From Anaeroplasma sp902783745 (GTDB lineage: Bacteria; Bacillota_I; Bacilli_A; Acholeplasmatales; Anaeroplasmataceae), in assembly GCA_946617655.1 (NCBI GenBank), contig CAMOKL010000009.1:1-45848 (forward strand): a stretch of DNA of 45,848 nt, written 5' to 3'. The first letter of the stretch is position 1. The number at the start of each line of letters is the position of its first letter. The notes under the pieces are model-generated. The model was not told where the DNA came from and ran no database searches. It was given only the letters and a program-made list of their open reading frames with translations. The translations under genes and the position numbers were made by a program. This document shows, piece by piece, positions 8,533 through 17,743 of the stretch.

Positions 8533-9472
8533 AACTTAAAAATGTATAATACAAATCAACATAGAATAATTCTTTATGATATTGTACTTGATCTAATGTA
8601 GTTTGAAAATATGGCTTTATAGAAATTGTTGGAAATACTTTCTTATAATCATTTGTCATAAAAAGTGGTATTGAATAAGCTCCTGGAGCACCCAAACTCC
8701 AATCTTTAACATGTTCCTCATTCCATTTAACAAATGTTTCATAATCATCTTCAGATAAATATCTATTATAGAAATTTAAGAATTCAACAGTTTTACCAGT
8801 ATCTGCCATTTCCTTTTCCATATTAATTCTAGATATACTTGCAGATATTCCAGCATATAAGCTTCCCTTAGAGATATTATCAATTGAACCATAATTACCA
8901 ACTGATTGAACCATTATCGCAAATGCTTCATTAATATCTAATAAATTATCTGAATAAATATCTGAAACATGTTCCTTAAAACTATCATAGCTATCAATAT
9001 TTAAAGGAACTGAAACACCATTTTCAGTGAACAATTGACTTTCTTTAGAATATGTAACATCAATATATTGCATCTTAAATCTATGCATTCTATCTAAAGT
9101 GAATAAAGAATCACTATTTAATCTATAATATTTTCTATAAAGATCATTATCTATAGTTATTCCTTCAGGTATTTCATAATCATCTGCTGCAACGCCAGTT
9201 AAAATATATTCATTCATAAATGATTTTTGAACAATACATTCATAAACATCATCTGTTTTTGCAAAATAATAAACACGTCTTGATTTCTTTTCGTAATCAC
9301 CTATGAATACTTCAAACTCAATTCCGTTTTTAGTACCTGATGTAACAATATTATCTGTGACAATGTTAGCTAATAATCTTCTTTCATTATCATATAGTGT
9401 AATACTCTTACATGAGGTAAGAGTTAATATCATAACTACCCCTAAAAACAAAACTTGTAAAAATTTTCTCAT
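8531..9472 (-). CDS. Hypothetical lipoprotein
   Basis: I place the start at 9472 because GGAGG lies 5 nt before that ATG and the protein then opens with a lipoprotein signal, MRKFLQVLFLGVVMILTLTSC, whose lipobox LTSC fixes the lipid anchor at about residue 21. An upstream TTG at 9523 would overlap the previous gene and hide the signal. The mature part (about 290 residues) has no motif that I know and reads as a soluble, secreted globular domain with many Tyr and Asp. It follows the flavodoxin-like gene by 10 nt and is probably translated from the same mRNA. Function unknown; it should sit on the outer face of the membrane. Confidence 0.75.
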   Translation of the reverse strand: MRKFLQVLFLGVVMILTLTSCKSITLYDNERRLLANIVTDNIVTSGTKNGIEFEVFIGDYEKKSRRVYYFAKTDDVYECIVQKSFMNEYILTGVAADDYEIPEGITIDNDLYRKYYRLNSDSLFTLDRMHRFKMQYIDVTYSKESQLFTENGVSVPLNIDSYDSFKEHVSDIYSDNLLDINEAFAIMVQSVGNYGSIDNISKGSLYAGISASISRINMEKEMADTGKTVEFLNFYNRYLSEDDYETFVKWNEEHVKDWSLGAPGAYSIPLFMTNDYKKVFPTISIKPYFQTTLDQVQYHKELFYVDLYYTFLS

Positions 9473-9482
9473 TATACCTCCG

Positions 9483-9992
9483 CTAAGAAACGATATTATT
9501 ATTCTCATTAATACACCAATCAATTAATGCATTTAATGAATCTAAATCTATTTCTTCATATCCTTTCTCAAGCTTAATCAATAATTCTTTTTCTAAATCG
9601 CTTAATTTTCTTTTCTTTGATTCTTTAATTAAGCTTTTCTTAAGTGATTTCATAAACTGTCTTTCAAATATATTTAATCTATAATATCTAATACCACCTT
9701 GAAGATAATATATTTTATCTATATTATTTTCCTTTTTTAAATTAGATACTAATTCCTCACTATAATACTGCGCCCCTACAGCACATACATAAGTAATATT
9801 AAATCTATTTGCTTTAGCTAAATCAACAATTTTACCATTTTTTACCCAAGAAAAATAGATTACATTTATTCCATCCTTAAGCTTTTTAGCTTCATCAAGT
9901 GAATAAATAGGTAATCCTGCTTTTATTGCAAAATGATACGCAAATTGACGACTAAAGCCAGTATGAGATTGATAAACAACAGCTTTTATCAT
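9483..9992 (-). CDS. Flavodoxin-like protein
   Basis: The N terminus, IKAVVYQSHTGFSRQFA, looks like the first strand and phosphate-binding loop of a flavodoxin (consensus Y-S-x-TGNT). It continues with an alternating strand/helix pattern (INVIYFSWV, ITYVCAVGA, KIYYLQGGIRYY) as in short flavodoxins of the FldP/domain-of-hemG kind. A Lys-rich helical C terminus follows. The start is chosen at 9992, which lies 4 nt after GGTGATG, the same ribosome binding sequence that the divergent gene at 10083 uses. ATG codons at 9998 and 10004 are alternatives. It probably binds FMN; its redox partner is unknown. It is followed after 10 nt by the lipoprotein gene. Confidence 0.6.
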   Translation of the reverse strand: MIKAVVYQSHTGFSRQFAYHFAIKAGLPIYSLDEAKKLKDGINVIYFSWVKNGKIVDLAKANRFNITYVCAVGAQYYSEELVSNLKKENNIDKIYYLQGGIRYYRLNIFERQFMKSLKKSLIKESKKRKLSDLEKELLIKLEKGYEEIDLDSLNALIDWCINENNNIVS

Positions 9993-10082
9993 AAACATCA
10001 CCATTAATAATTTTATAATATATTGTTATGTTTGTAAATTGAAATTATTCTATATTTATCATATAATCAAAAAGGTGATTCT

Positions 10083-10868
10083 ATGCTTATTAAAAGAACA
10101 ATATATCTTATTAAAACTAAAAAAAATGTAGTATTAGAAATATATGTACCAAATACTTCTCATAAATTAGATACAATATATTTTTTAGATGGTCAAAATA
10201 CATTTTTAGATAAAAATGCTACATATAAAAGATCATTAAGAATGAAAAAGCATTTTAAATACTTAGAAAATGAATTAAATAAATATGCATTAGGTGTAGC
10301 AATATATAATGGTGAAAGTGAAAAAGAAAGAAATAATGAATATGCACCATTTAAGATTACATATTCATATATTAAAGAAATGAAAACAAATAATCCTAAT
10401 AAATTTAGATGTTTCATTTCAGATTTAAAAAACATAATTATACCTTATATAGAAGAAAACTTTAATGTATATAAAGATATTAACCATAGATTTATATATG
10501 GTTCTTCTCTTGCCGCAACAACTACTCTTTATTTAGCATATTCTAAAGATAAACTATTTAATACAGTAGGATGCTTTTCTACCGCATTATTCTTATTCCA
10601 TGATGAGTTTTATAATTACTTAAATAAAAGAAAAAATTCTAACGCAAGAATATTTTTATATGTAGGCAAAAATGAGATATCTGATGCAATTAAAGATAAA
10701 AGTTTATATTTAAATACTTCATTAGAATTATATAATTATTTAAAAGATAAATGTAATGATACTAAGCTTCTAATATCAAAAGATGGAATACATAATGAAG
10801 CATCTTGGGATAAAGTATTTAATTATTTCTTATCATTTATATATAATAGTGATATTACTATAATTTAA
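10083..10868 (+). CDS. Putative esterase, alpha/beta hydrolase of the Esterase D/Fes type
   Basis: The 261-residue protein opens with TIYFLDGQNTF-like text (about 31-40), as in the esterase family around Fes and enterochelin esterases, where the DGQ loop forms the oxyanion side. The nucleophile elbow is YGSSLAA near 140-146 (a G-x-S-x-x variant of GHSMGG), and a late His in DGIHNEASW near 238 completes the likely catalytic set. No signal peptide is seen, so it should be cytoplasmic. The start has AAGGTGAT 4 nt upstream. It is divergent from the flavodoxin-like gene and alone on its strand. The substrate is unknown; acyl or feruloyl esters and siderophore esters are known for the family. Confidence 0.72.
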   Translation: MLIKRTIYLIKTKKNVVLEIYVPNTSHKLDTIYFLDGQNTFLDKNATYKRSLRMKKHFKYLENELNKYALGVAIYNGESEKERNNEYAPFKITYSYIKEMKTNNPNKFRCFISDLKNIIIPYIEENFNVYKDINHRFIYGSSLAATTTLYLAYSKDKLFNTVGCFSTALFLFHDEFYNYLNKRKNSNARIFLYVGKNEISDAIKDKSLYLNTSLELYNYLKDKCNDTKLLISKDGIHNEASWDKVFNYFLSFIYNSDITII

Positions 10869-10898
10869 AAAAGGCATTGCAAAAGCAATGTCTTTTTA
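10867..10898. terminator. Bidirectional terminator
   Basis: An 8-bp stem (10873-10880 with 10885-10892) with an AAAA loop has a T-run on the plus side and an A-run on the other side, so it can serve both the esterase gene (plus) and the membrane protein gene ending at 10896 (minus). Confidence 0.8.
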
Positions 10899-11588
10899 AA
10901 TCAATACTAATCTTATAATCATTACAAATATATAAAATGCTAACAAACAAGATGATTGTGATAATGCATTTTGTGTTTTAAATAATAATCTTTGATATCC
11001 GTTTACTAATCCAATTATAAATAAGAATAAAATATAAATACCAAAGCTACCATTAAAGAAAAATGCAACTAAAGCATATAATATACCTACACATATAGGA
11101 ATTAAATATTTAAATTTAGGGAATAGTAATTCAAATGTATCTTGAAGCAAGAATATATATAATAATACATTTCCTATACTTAAGAATAAATAATATCCAA
11201 CCATTAATATAATATCTGATGCACCTAAAGTTAGTGATGAACCAAAAGGATATGATTTTACTAATAATGGTATTAAACAAAATATAAACGCAAAGAATAA
11301 TCCTAAGAAAATACCTGTTGTTAAATTAGATATTATTTTATTTTTTGAGATTACATTTTTCATATTAGATAATAATATATTTCCTATAACACCTAATATT
11401 GTATTAACAATAGATACACCAAAATAAATAAAATATCTAATTAATCTTGATTTATCTGATGGGATATTTTTAACAATAATAAATGCAATTAAGGATAATA
11501 GTAATGATATCATTACAAATGATATAGATACTATTATTCTTTTTTTATTGCTTATATTACTATCTAATTCAAATTCGTCTTTTTCCAT
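10896..11588 (-). CDS. Hypothetical polytopic membrane protein
   Basis: The 230-residue protein starts with a short charged segment (about 1-17) and then has about seven membrane helices (near 18-42, 52-77, 88-111, 123-147, 155-173, 176-195 and 208-229). I recognise no family motif. It begins one base after the stop of the GltD-like gene and so is the last gene of the aromatic operon transcript, but no clear Shine-Dalgarno is seen, so it may be translated by coupling. Whether it has anything to do with aromatic metabolism is unknown. It is followed by the bidirectional terminator. Confidence 0.65.
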   Translation of the reverse strand: MEKDEFELDSNISNKKRIIVSISFVMISLLLSLIAFIIVKNIPSDKSRLIRYFIYFGVSIVNTILGVIGNILLSNMKNVISKNKIISNLTTGIFLGLFFAFIFCLIPLLVKSYPFGSSLTLGASDIILMVGYYLFLSIGNVLLYIFLLQDTFELLFPKFKYLIPICVGILYALVAFFFNGSFGIYILFLFIIGLVNGYQRLLFKTQNALSQSSCLLAFYIFVMIIRLVLI

Positions 11589-11589
11589 A

Positions 11590-12552
11590 TTATAAAGAAT
11601 GCTTAGAAATAATCATCTTAGCAAAGTCCTTACCGCACTTTACTGCAACGCCGATAGTCTTTGCACCCTTAACAATATCTCCACCAGTATAGATGTTAGA
11701 AACTGATGTTTGGAAAGATTCACCTTCGTTTGCAACTGCCTTAACATAGCCATGGTCAGTTTCAATCTTACCAACATTCCAAACAGAGCTATCAGGTATT
11801 TGACCAATTGCAGAAATTACATAATCACATGCAATATCTTCATACTTGCCAGTACCAACAGGTCTTCTTCTTCCTGATTCATCAGGTTCACCTAATTCCA
11901 TGATTTCACACTTAACACCGCAAACCTTGCCATCCTTACCATATACTTCAACAGGATTTGTTAAGAACTTCATGATAACTCCATCATCCTCAGCTTGCTT
12001 CATTTCAATGTTAGTACAAGGAGCTTCTTCTCTACTACGACGGTATGCAATAATAGTATTTTTTGCACCACATCTTACTGCAACTCTTGCACCATCCATT
12101 GCAACATTACCAGCACCTACAACAATTGCAGTACCAGATAGCTTTGGACGATTATTTGTAATACCAAGCTTTTCATCAAAATTATATTGTCTTAAGAATT
12201 CTAATGCATTTAATACACCATCTAAGTTATCACCAGGAATACCTAAATGTCTAACCTTTGTTAAACCAAATGCTAGATAAACATAATCATATTTAGTAGC
12301 TAAATCTAAGAAATCAGATTCCTTAAGATCCTTACCATAAATAAAATTACCACCTAAATCAATAACTGGTTGAGTTTGCTTTGCAATTGCATCCATCTTG
12401 AATCTGAAAGATGGAATACCAAATGCCATAACTCCTCCACCAAAGTTTTCACGTTCGTAAATATCAACCTTTACACCGTGTCCTAATAATTCCTTTGCTG
12501 CTGCAAGACCAGCTGGACCTGCACCAATGATTGCAACTTTAATATCTGCCAT
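11590..12552 (-). CDS. GltD-like NAD(P)-dependent FAD oxidoreductase
   Basis: This 320-residue protein matches the FAD and NAD(P)H part of the glutamate synthase small subunit. The first dinucleotide fold is at its very N terminus (VAIIGAGPAGLAAAKEL, about 6-22), followed by GGGVMAFGIPSFRF near 38-51. A second fold (IVVGAGNVAMDGARVA near 147) and the closing TGGDIVKGAKTIGVAVKCGK also fit. It lacks the about 130-residue N-terminal domain that holds the 4Fe-4S clusters in GltD, and no glutamate synthase large subunit is in the window. It is therefore a stand-alone flavoprotein oxidoreductase of unknown acceptor. Its position 30 nt after aroC, with its own AGAGGA site, puts it in the aromatic operon. 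Confidence 0.8.
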   Translation of the reverse strand: MADIKVAIIGAGPAGLAAAKELLGHGVKVDIYERENFGGGVMAFGIPSFRFKMDAIAKQTQPVIDLGGNFIYGKDLKESDFLDLATKYDYVYLAFGLTKVRHLGIPGDNLDGVLNALEFLRQYNFDEKLGITNNRPKLSGTAIVVGAGNVAMDGARVAVRCGAKNTIIAYRRSREEAPCTNIEMKQAEDDGVIMKFLTNPVEVYGKDGKVCGVKCEIMELGEPDESGRRRPVGTGKYEDIACDYVISAIGQIPDSSVWNVGKIETDHGYVKAVANEGESFQTSVSNIYTGGDIVKGAKTIGVAVKCGKDFAKMIISKHSL

Positions 12553-12582
12553 TTTTTTATCCTCTTTTCTAATCTCTCTATT

Positions 12583-13575
12583 TTATTTTTTATAAGCATT
12601 ATTAATTAAATAGCTGTCACATAAAGCAATTGCTAATGCTGCTTCACAAACAACCATTGCACGTAAAATAATTGCGGCATCATGTCTACCTTCAATAACA
12701 AGGCTTGATACCTTCTTTTCACGGAAGTTATATGTTTCTTGTGGAACACCAATTGATGCTGTTGGTTTAACAAAAACCTTAACCTCAATTGGATTACCAT
12801 TAGAAATACCACCACAAATACCACCAGCATTATTAGTATTTGTTTTTCCGTCTTCATCAATAATTTGATCATTAAATTGGCTTCCTTTTAAACCAACACC
12901 ATCAAATCCTAAACCAAATTCAATTCCTTTAACTCCACCTATTGAAAACATAATATGTGAAATAGTTGATTCAAGAGAATCAAAATAAGGTTCACCTAAT
13001 CCTTGCATAACTCCTGTTGCTTTAATATCAATTATACCACCAACAGAATCTTTATTCTTAACTGCATCAATTAAGATATCTTGGAATTTTTGTGGATTTG
13101 TTTCACCACATAAATTACAAATCTTTGTTTCAAAAGAAACACCCTTTAACATCTTTTTTGCAATAACACCTGCAGAAACTAAACCTAATGTAATTCTTCC
13201 TGAAAAATGTCCTCCACCTCTATAATCATTATATCCATTATATTTTACATGAGCTGTATAATCAGCATGTGAAGGACGAGGTTGATTAACTAGATTAGTA
13301 TAATCTTTACTTCTTGTGTTATTATTAGTGAATCTTAATAATATAGGGGCACCTGTAGTATATCCATTAAAAACACCAGATTCAATTAATACTTGATCAG
13401 CTTCAATTCTTGGTGTTGTACCAAGACCACCTGATTTTCTTCTTTGTAGGTCTGATGTAAAATCTTCTTCCTTTAAAGGAATACCTGGCTTTACTCCATC
13501 AACAACAATACCTACTGCATCTCCGTGAGATTCACCAAATATACTTACTTGAAATAATCTACCGAAATGATTCAT
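12583..13575 (-). CDS. aroC: Chorismate synthase
   Basis: AroC removes phosphate from EPSP to give chorismate, using reduced FMN. The protein has the signature GESHG near 14-18, the RRKSGGLGTTPR loop near 46-57, RPSHADYTAHVKY near 99-111, DYRGGGHFSGR near 117-127, and the C-terminal GRHDAAIILRA. It has 330 residues, a little shorter than the usual 350-390 but with all the motifs. Its start overlaps the TGA stop of aroE by 4 nt (ATGA), so the two are translationally coupled. An internal frame at 12633-12872 is a shadow. Reduced FMN must come from another flavin reductase; the GltD-like gene just downstream is a possible but unproven source. Confidence 0.97.
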   Translation of the reverse strand: MNHFGRLFQVSIFGESHGDAVGIVVDGVKPGIPLKEEDFTSDLQRRKSGGLGTTPRIEADQVLIESGVFNGYTTGAPILLRFTNNNTRSKDYTNLVNQPRPSHADYTAHVKYNGYNDYRGGGHFSGRITLGLVSAGVIAKKMLKGVSFETKICNLCGETNPQKFQDILIDAVKNKDSVGGIIDIKATGVMQGLGEPYFDSLESTISHIMFSIGGVKGIEFGLGFDGVGLKGSQFNDQIIDEDGKTNTNNAGGICGGISNGNPIEVKVFVKPTASIGVPQETYNFREKKVSSLVIEGRHDAAIILRAMVVCEAALAIALCDSYLINNAYKK

Positions 13576-14336
13576 ATTATCGCCTCAATTCTTTTTAATA
13601 ATTCACTAATTTCTAAATTATACTTTCTTTCATGCCAAATCTCTTCAGCCTTAATAGCTTGACCTATAAGCATATATAAACCATCCATATTTGAAGAAGC
13701 ATATTTTAAAAGTTTAGTTTGTCTTGGGTTAAATATAATATCTAAAACATTTTTTGTCTTAGATGCCATATTTTTATCTAATGGTGATGCATCTATATTT
13801 GGATACATTCCTAATGGAGTAGTATTAACAATAATATCATCACTTAATATATTTAACTCATCATAAGATATTGTATTAGAATCCTTAGGATTTCTTGATA
13901 CAAATGTAACCTTACCACCTAAATCAGATAATGCTTTAGATACTGCAAGTGATGCACCGCCTGTGCCTAAAACATAGCATCTTCTTCCTTTAGGATTTAT
14001 ATTAAAATATAGTAATTCATTATAGAAACCATAATAATCTGTATTATAGCCTATAACCTTACCATCCTTATATGCAATAGTATTTACAGCACCAATAGCT
14101 TTTGCCTCATCTGATATTTCATCAAGATATTGCATTACTTCCTTTTTATATGGAATAGTAACATTATATCCACTATAAATGCCAAGTCTTAAATCATTTA
14201 TTGCATTCTTTAATTCTTCTTTTTTTAATTCCTTCAATTCATATGATGCATCTATTTTTAAATCTTTAAATATTTCAGTATGAATTTGTGGAGAATAGCT
14301 ATGAGATAGCTTTTCTCCTAATAATGCAAACTTCAT
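13572..14336 (-). CDS. aroE: Shikimate dehydrogenase
   Basis: AroE reduces 3-dehydroshikimate to shikimate with NADPH. The 254-residue protein begins with LLGEKLSHSYSPQIH (shikimate-binding Ser-x-Ser motif near 12-17), has NVTIPYKK near 78-85 with the catalytic Lys, NTDYYGF near 98, and the nucleotide-binding GTGGASLAVSKAL near 123-135. The C-terminal GLYMLIGQA matches the family. It sits between the chorismate mutase gene (1 nt gap) and aroC (4 nt overlap), consistent with one transcript. Confidence 0.95.
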   Translation of the reverse strand: MKFALLGEKLSHSYSPQIHTEIFKDLKIDASYELKELKKEELKNAINDLRLGIYSGYNVTIPYKKEVMQYLDEISDEAKAIGAVNTIAYKDGKVIGYNTDYYGFYNELLYFNINPKGRRCYVLGTGGASLAVSKALSDLGGKVTFVSRNPKDSNTISYDELNILSDDIIVNTTPLGMYPNIDASPLDKNMASKTKNVLDIIFNPRQTKLLKYASSNMDGLYMLIGQAIKAEEIWHERKYNLEISELLKRIEAII

Positions 14337-14337
14337 A

Positions 14338-14628
14338 TTACTTATTATCCTTAAGCTTTTTTAATAAATCTTCTTGATACATCTTAGATGCCTTTAAAAC
14401 TCCATCAAAGAAAACATTATAATATTTTTCTAATACTTTATTAGAAAGCTCATCTAAGTTATCTTTCCTTAATGCATCCTCTCTTGATGAATCTAGGATG
14501 GGAAGATTATTTTCTATTTTATATTCAGCAACCATTTGAGCTGCAGCCATTCTTTTAAGGAATAATGAAATCATTTCCTTATCAACTTGATTGATTGTTT
14601 CTCTAGCTTCTTCAATTTTATTTTTCAT
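14338..14628 (-). CDS. Chorismate mutase, AroQ type
   Basis: The 96-residue protein has the short all-helical AroQ fold: a first helix EARETINQVDKEMISLFLKRM (read here in two parts at 7-27) with the conserved pattern I-x-x-x-D-x-x-x-x-x-L-x-x-R, then VAEYKIENNLPILDSSRED with the typical Lys and Arg, and a final helix ending in KLKDNK. It converts chorismate to prephenate, which the TyrA in the same operon then uses. It overlaps the end of aroA by 11 nt. It is a stand-alone domain, not fused to prephenate dehydratase or DAHP synthase, so phenylalanine would need a dehydratase elsewhere. Confidence 0.9.
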   Translation of the reverse strand: MKNKIEEARETINQVDKEMISLFLKRMAAAQMVAEYKIENNLPILDSSREDALRKDNLDELSNKVLEKYYNVFFDGVLKASKMYQEDLLKKLKDNK

Positions 14629-15889
14629 AGCTAATTATACCTCCAAGTGATTCATATACATCCCAGAATGTAGGATATGATTTAGATACACATTCAGCAC
14701 CTAAAATCTTAATATCTCCATCTGATTTTAAAGCTGCCATTGCAAGAGCCATTGCAACTCTATGATCGTTATGAGCATCAACAACTCCACCCTTAATTCT
14801 TGAAACACCATTAAATATTAATTCTGTTTTAGTTTCATCTACATTCATTCCAAGCTTGTTTAATTCTTCTTTTACACATGTGATTCTATCGCATTCTTTA
14901 ATACGTAATCTTTCTGCGTTAATAAGCTTAGAATTACCTTTTGTTAATCCTGCAAGTACTGATAATGCAGGTCCTAAGTCAGGAGATTGACCTAAATCTA
15001 TTATAGCATTCTTTTGAGTATTTAATGTAGCTTTTAAGCTATCATCAACAAATTCAATATTGCCACCAAATTCTTCAATATCTGATAAAATCTTTTTATC
15101 TCCTTGATAAGAATCCTTACTCATTGCCTTTAATGTAATATCAGCACCAAGCATATCTGCAACTAAGAAAAATGCGCTTTGTGAATAATCTCCTTCAATA
15201 ACATAATCAAATGGTAAATATTTCTGATTTCCCTTAATTATAAATTCTTTATAGTTATTATTAATTATCTCAATACCAAAATTAGATAGCATATCTAATG
15301 TTAGGTCTATATAACCCTTAGATTCCATTTCAGTAGTAATAATAATTTTAGAATCATTATCTAATAAAGGTAGCGCATATAAAAGTCCTGTAATAAACTG
15401 ACTTGATATATCTCCTCTTATATTAAATACACCAGGCTTAAGACCACCTTTAACCTCAAGAGGTAAATATGAACCTATTTCATGCTTATAATCTATTCCT
15501 TGCATATCAAAGATTTCAAAGAATATATCTAAAGGTCTTTTTACTAAATTATTTTTACCAATAAATTTTATTGGTTCTTTAGATACTAATGCGATAGGAA
15601 TCATAAATCTAATTGTAGAACCTGATTCATTTGCGTCAATTAAATCAGTTGCTCTTCTAACTCCACCTGTACCTATAACCTCAATTGCATCATCAAAAAC
15701 ATTTACTGTTGCACCAATAGCTCTTACTGCATCAATTGTTGCTAAAATGTCTTTAGAAAACATAACATTTGAAATTGTAGATTTGCCTTGTGCTAAGGCA
15801 GCACCAATAATTGCTCTATGAGATAAGCTTTTAGATGGTGGAATAACAACAGTACCTTGTAATTTATTAGGCTTTATTGTAACATTCAT
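14618..15889 (-). CDS. aroA: 3-phosphoshikimate 1-carboxyvinyltransferase (EPSP synthase)
   Basis: AroA joins shikimate-3-phosphate and PEP to EPSP. The 423-residue protein shows PPSKSLSHRAIIGAALAQGK near 17-36, DANESGSTIRFMIP near 84-97, the interior GDISSQFITGLLYALPLL near 158-176, and DHRVAMALAMAAL near 380-393. Length is normal. It overlaps aroB by 4 nt (ATGA) and the mutase gene by 11 nt. The Gly-Ser-Thr loop (ANESGST in place of GNAGTA) is of the Gram-positive class II kind. Confidence 0.96.
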   Translation of the reverse strand: MNVTIKPNKLQGTVVIPPSKSLSHRAIIGAALAQGKSTISNVMFSKDILATIDAVRAIGATVNVFDDAIEVIGTGGVRRATDLIDANESGSTIRFMIPIALVSKEPIKFIGKNNLVKRPLDIFFEIFDMQGIDYKHEIGSYLPLEVKGGLKPGVFNIRGDISSQFITGLLYALPLLDNDSKIIITTEMESKGYIDLTLDMLSNFGIEIINNNYKEFIIKGNQKYLPFDYVIEGDYSQSAFFLVADMLGADITLKAMSKDSYQGDKKILSDIEEFGGNIEFVDDSLKATLNTQKNAIIDLGQSPDLGPALSVLAGLTKGNSKLINAERLRIKECDRITCVKEELNKLGMNVDETKTELIFNGVSRIKGGVVDAHNDHRVAMALAMAALKSDGDIKILGAECVSKSYPTFWDVYESLGGIISYEK

Positions 15890-16917
15890 TGTTTTATTTT
15901 CTCCTTAATATCTTTTTCGCTTATCTTATAAATTACACATTCGCCAAGCTTAGTTAAAAAAATAAAATTAACAACACCTGCTAAATTCTTCTTGTCATTT
16001 AAAACATCAGCTAAATAATCATTATAATCATATTCAGTAACAGGTAATTCATATAGCTTTAAAATATCTAAAATAGGCTTATAACAATCTTCTTTAGTAA
16101 CACCTAAATCAATTCCCATCTTAATAGCCATAAGCATACCTATCGCAACAGCCTCACCATGCTTATATCCATATTTTAATTCTATCGCATGACCAAATGT
16201 ATGACCAAAATTCAATGTCATTCTTAAGCCTTGATCAAATGGGTCAATTTCAACTACTTTTCTTTTAACCATTAATGATTCTGCAATAATATTCTCATCA
16301 ATTCTTGGCTTATCATATAATAATTCTAAAAGCTTTTTATTGCCTATTGCACCATGCTTAATTAATTCACCCATACCATTATTAAATTCTCTTTTAGGAA
16401 GTGAATTTAATGTTAATGGGTCAATTAATACCATTAAAGGTTGCTTAAATGCACCTAAAATATTCTTTCTTCCATAAAAATCTATACCAGTCTTACCACC
16501 AATAGATGAATCCATTTGTGATAATAAAGATGTAGGTACATTAATATATGGAATACCTCTATATAATGATGATGCAACAAAGCCTGTTAAATCTCCAATT
16601 ACACCACCACCAAGGCCTAATAATAATTCATTTCTTCTAATATTCTTTTCTAATAATTCTTCACATACCTTAATGTATGTTTCAATTGATTTAGATTGCT
16701 CGCCATGTGCCACAACAACATAATCAATTTCGTAATCATTCTTTAATGAATTAATAACCTTATCTAAATATAAATCCTTAACTGTATCATCAGTTACAAT
16801 ATATATTTTTTTATTTTTATAAACTTCCTTAATATAAAAAGAAAGACGTGATAGTATGTCATCTTCAATTAATATTTTATAGGAATTTTGCCCTAAATTA
16901 ATATCTAAAGTTCTCAT
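15886..16917 (-). CDS. aroB: 3-dehydroquinate synthase
   Basis: AroB cyclises DAHP to 3-dehydroquinate with NAD and a metal. The 343-residue protein has the NAD-binding region with EQSKSIETY near 72, LGLGGGVIGDLTGFVASSLYRG near 99-120, TSLLSQMDSSIGGKTGID near 127-145, and the metal ligands in NFGHTFGHAIE and KHGEAVAIGM. The stop is TGA, which overlaps the aroA start. The gene begins 4 nt after the stop of tyrA, so it is the second gene of the operon. Confidence 0.96.
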   Translation of the reverse strand: MRTLDINLGQNSYKILIEDDILSRLSFYIKEVYKNKKIYIVTDDTVKDLYLDKVINSLKNDYEIDYVVVAHGEQSKSIETYIKVCEELLEKNIRRNELLLGLGGGVIGDLTGFVASSLYRGIPYINVPTSLLSQMDSSIGGKTGIDFYGRKNILGAFKQPLMVLIDPLTLNSLPKREFNNGMGELIKHGAIGNKKLLELLYDKPRIDENIIAESLMVKRKVVEIDPFDQGLRMTLNFGHTFGHAIELKYGYKHGEAVAIGMLMAIKMGIDLGVTKEDCYKPILDILKLYELPVTEYDYNDYLADVLNDKKNLAGVVNFIFLTKLGECVIYKISEKDIKEKIKQ

Positions 16918-16921
16918 ATAA

Positions 16922-17743
16922 TCACATCTCTTTCCTTATTTTAGTTGATGATAAAAATAATTCTTTTAATTTTTTATCATCATTATTTTCTAACGCATTC
17001 TTCATTTTATGCATTTCATTAATAAATATATTTATCTCTTCTAATAAATAATCTCTATTTTCAATAAAAATCTCACTCCATAAGCTTTCATTGATATTTG
17101 CAATTCTTGTCATTTCTAAAAAACTTCTTCCTGCAAAATCAATTAGCTTAGGATCTCTATTAGAATTCATAAGTGATACCGCAACAGCGTGAGTCAAATC
17201 TGAAGTATAAGCAATCATTTGATCATGCTTTTTATAATCACATATAGAAACATTCATTTCTAAATCAATTCCAATTTGCTTTATCATATCAATTGCTCTT
17301 GTTGGGGTATTATCTTCTACTGTTGTAATAATAAAATTCTTACCCTTAAATGAGAATGAATTATAATTTTCAATTCCATTTTTTTCACTACCACTCATAG
17401 GATGATGAGCTAAATAATATGCAGGCTTAGATATATTTGTAGCTTCTAAAATATATTTAGATTTAACACCACAAACATCAGTAATAACCTGATTAGAATT
17501 AAATAAATCTTTATACTTATTTAAAAAATCTATTATCGCCTTAGGGAAAATAGATAAAATAATTAAATCAGATTTAAGAATATAATTCTTAGGATCAACT
17601 GAACCATCAATTATGAAATTTTTATTTTTTGCATAATTTATTGCATTAATATCTAAATCTGTACCATAAACATTATGAGACTTTGATAATATGCTTGCAT
17701 ATGCGCCTCCTATGAGGCCTAATCCTACAATTAATATATTCAT
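16922..17743 (-). CDS. tyrA: Prephenate dehydrogenase
   Basis: TyrA oxidises prephenate to 4-hydroxyphenylpyruvate for tyrosine. With the start at 17743 the protein has 273 residues and opens directly with the NAD-binding strand MNILIVGLGLIGG, as in the family. The catalytic His is in YLAHHPMSGSEKNG near 107-120, and the all-helical dimerisation domain follows. A reading frame extends upstream to 17836, but it crosses the -10 box of the operon promoter and cannot be used. A TTG at 17752 lies 6 nt after GGAG and is a rival start that would add three residues. No ACT domain is present. It is the first gene of the aromatic operon. Confidence 0.9.
   Translation of the reverse strand: MNILIVGLGLIGGAYASILSKSHNVYGTDLDINAINYAKNKNFIIDGSVDPKNYILKSDLIILSIFPKAIIDFLNKYKDLFNSNQVITDVCGVKSKYILEATNISKPAYYLAHHPMSGSEKNGIENYNSFSFKGKNFIITTVEDNTPTRAIDMIKQIGIDLEMNVSICDYKKHDQMIAYTSDLTHAVAVSLMNSNRDPKLIDFAGRSFLEMTRIANINESLWSEIFIENRDYLLEEINIFINEMHKMKNALENNDDKKLKELFLSSTKIRKEM

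Noticed and set aside
12633..12872. Second frame inside aroC, as sign of a frameshift
   Set aside because: The aroC frame is complete with all its motifs to the C terminus; the other frame has no start signal.
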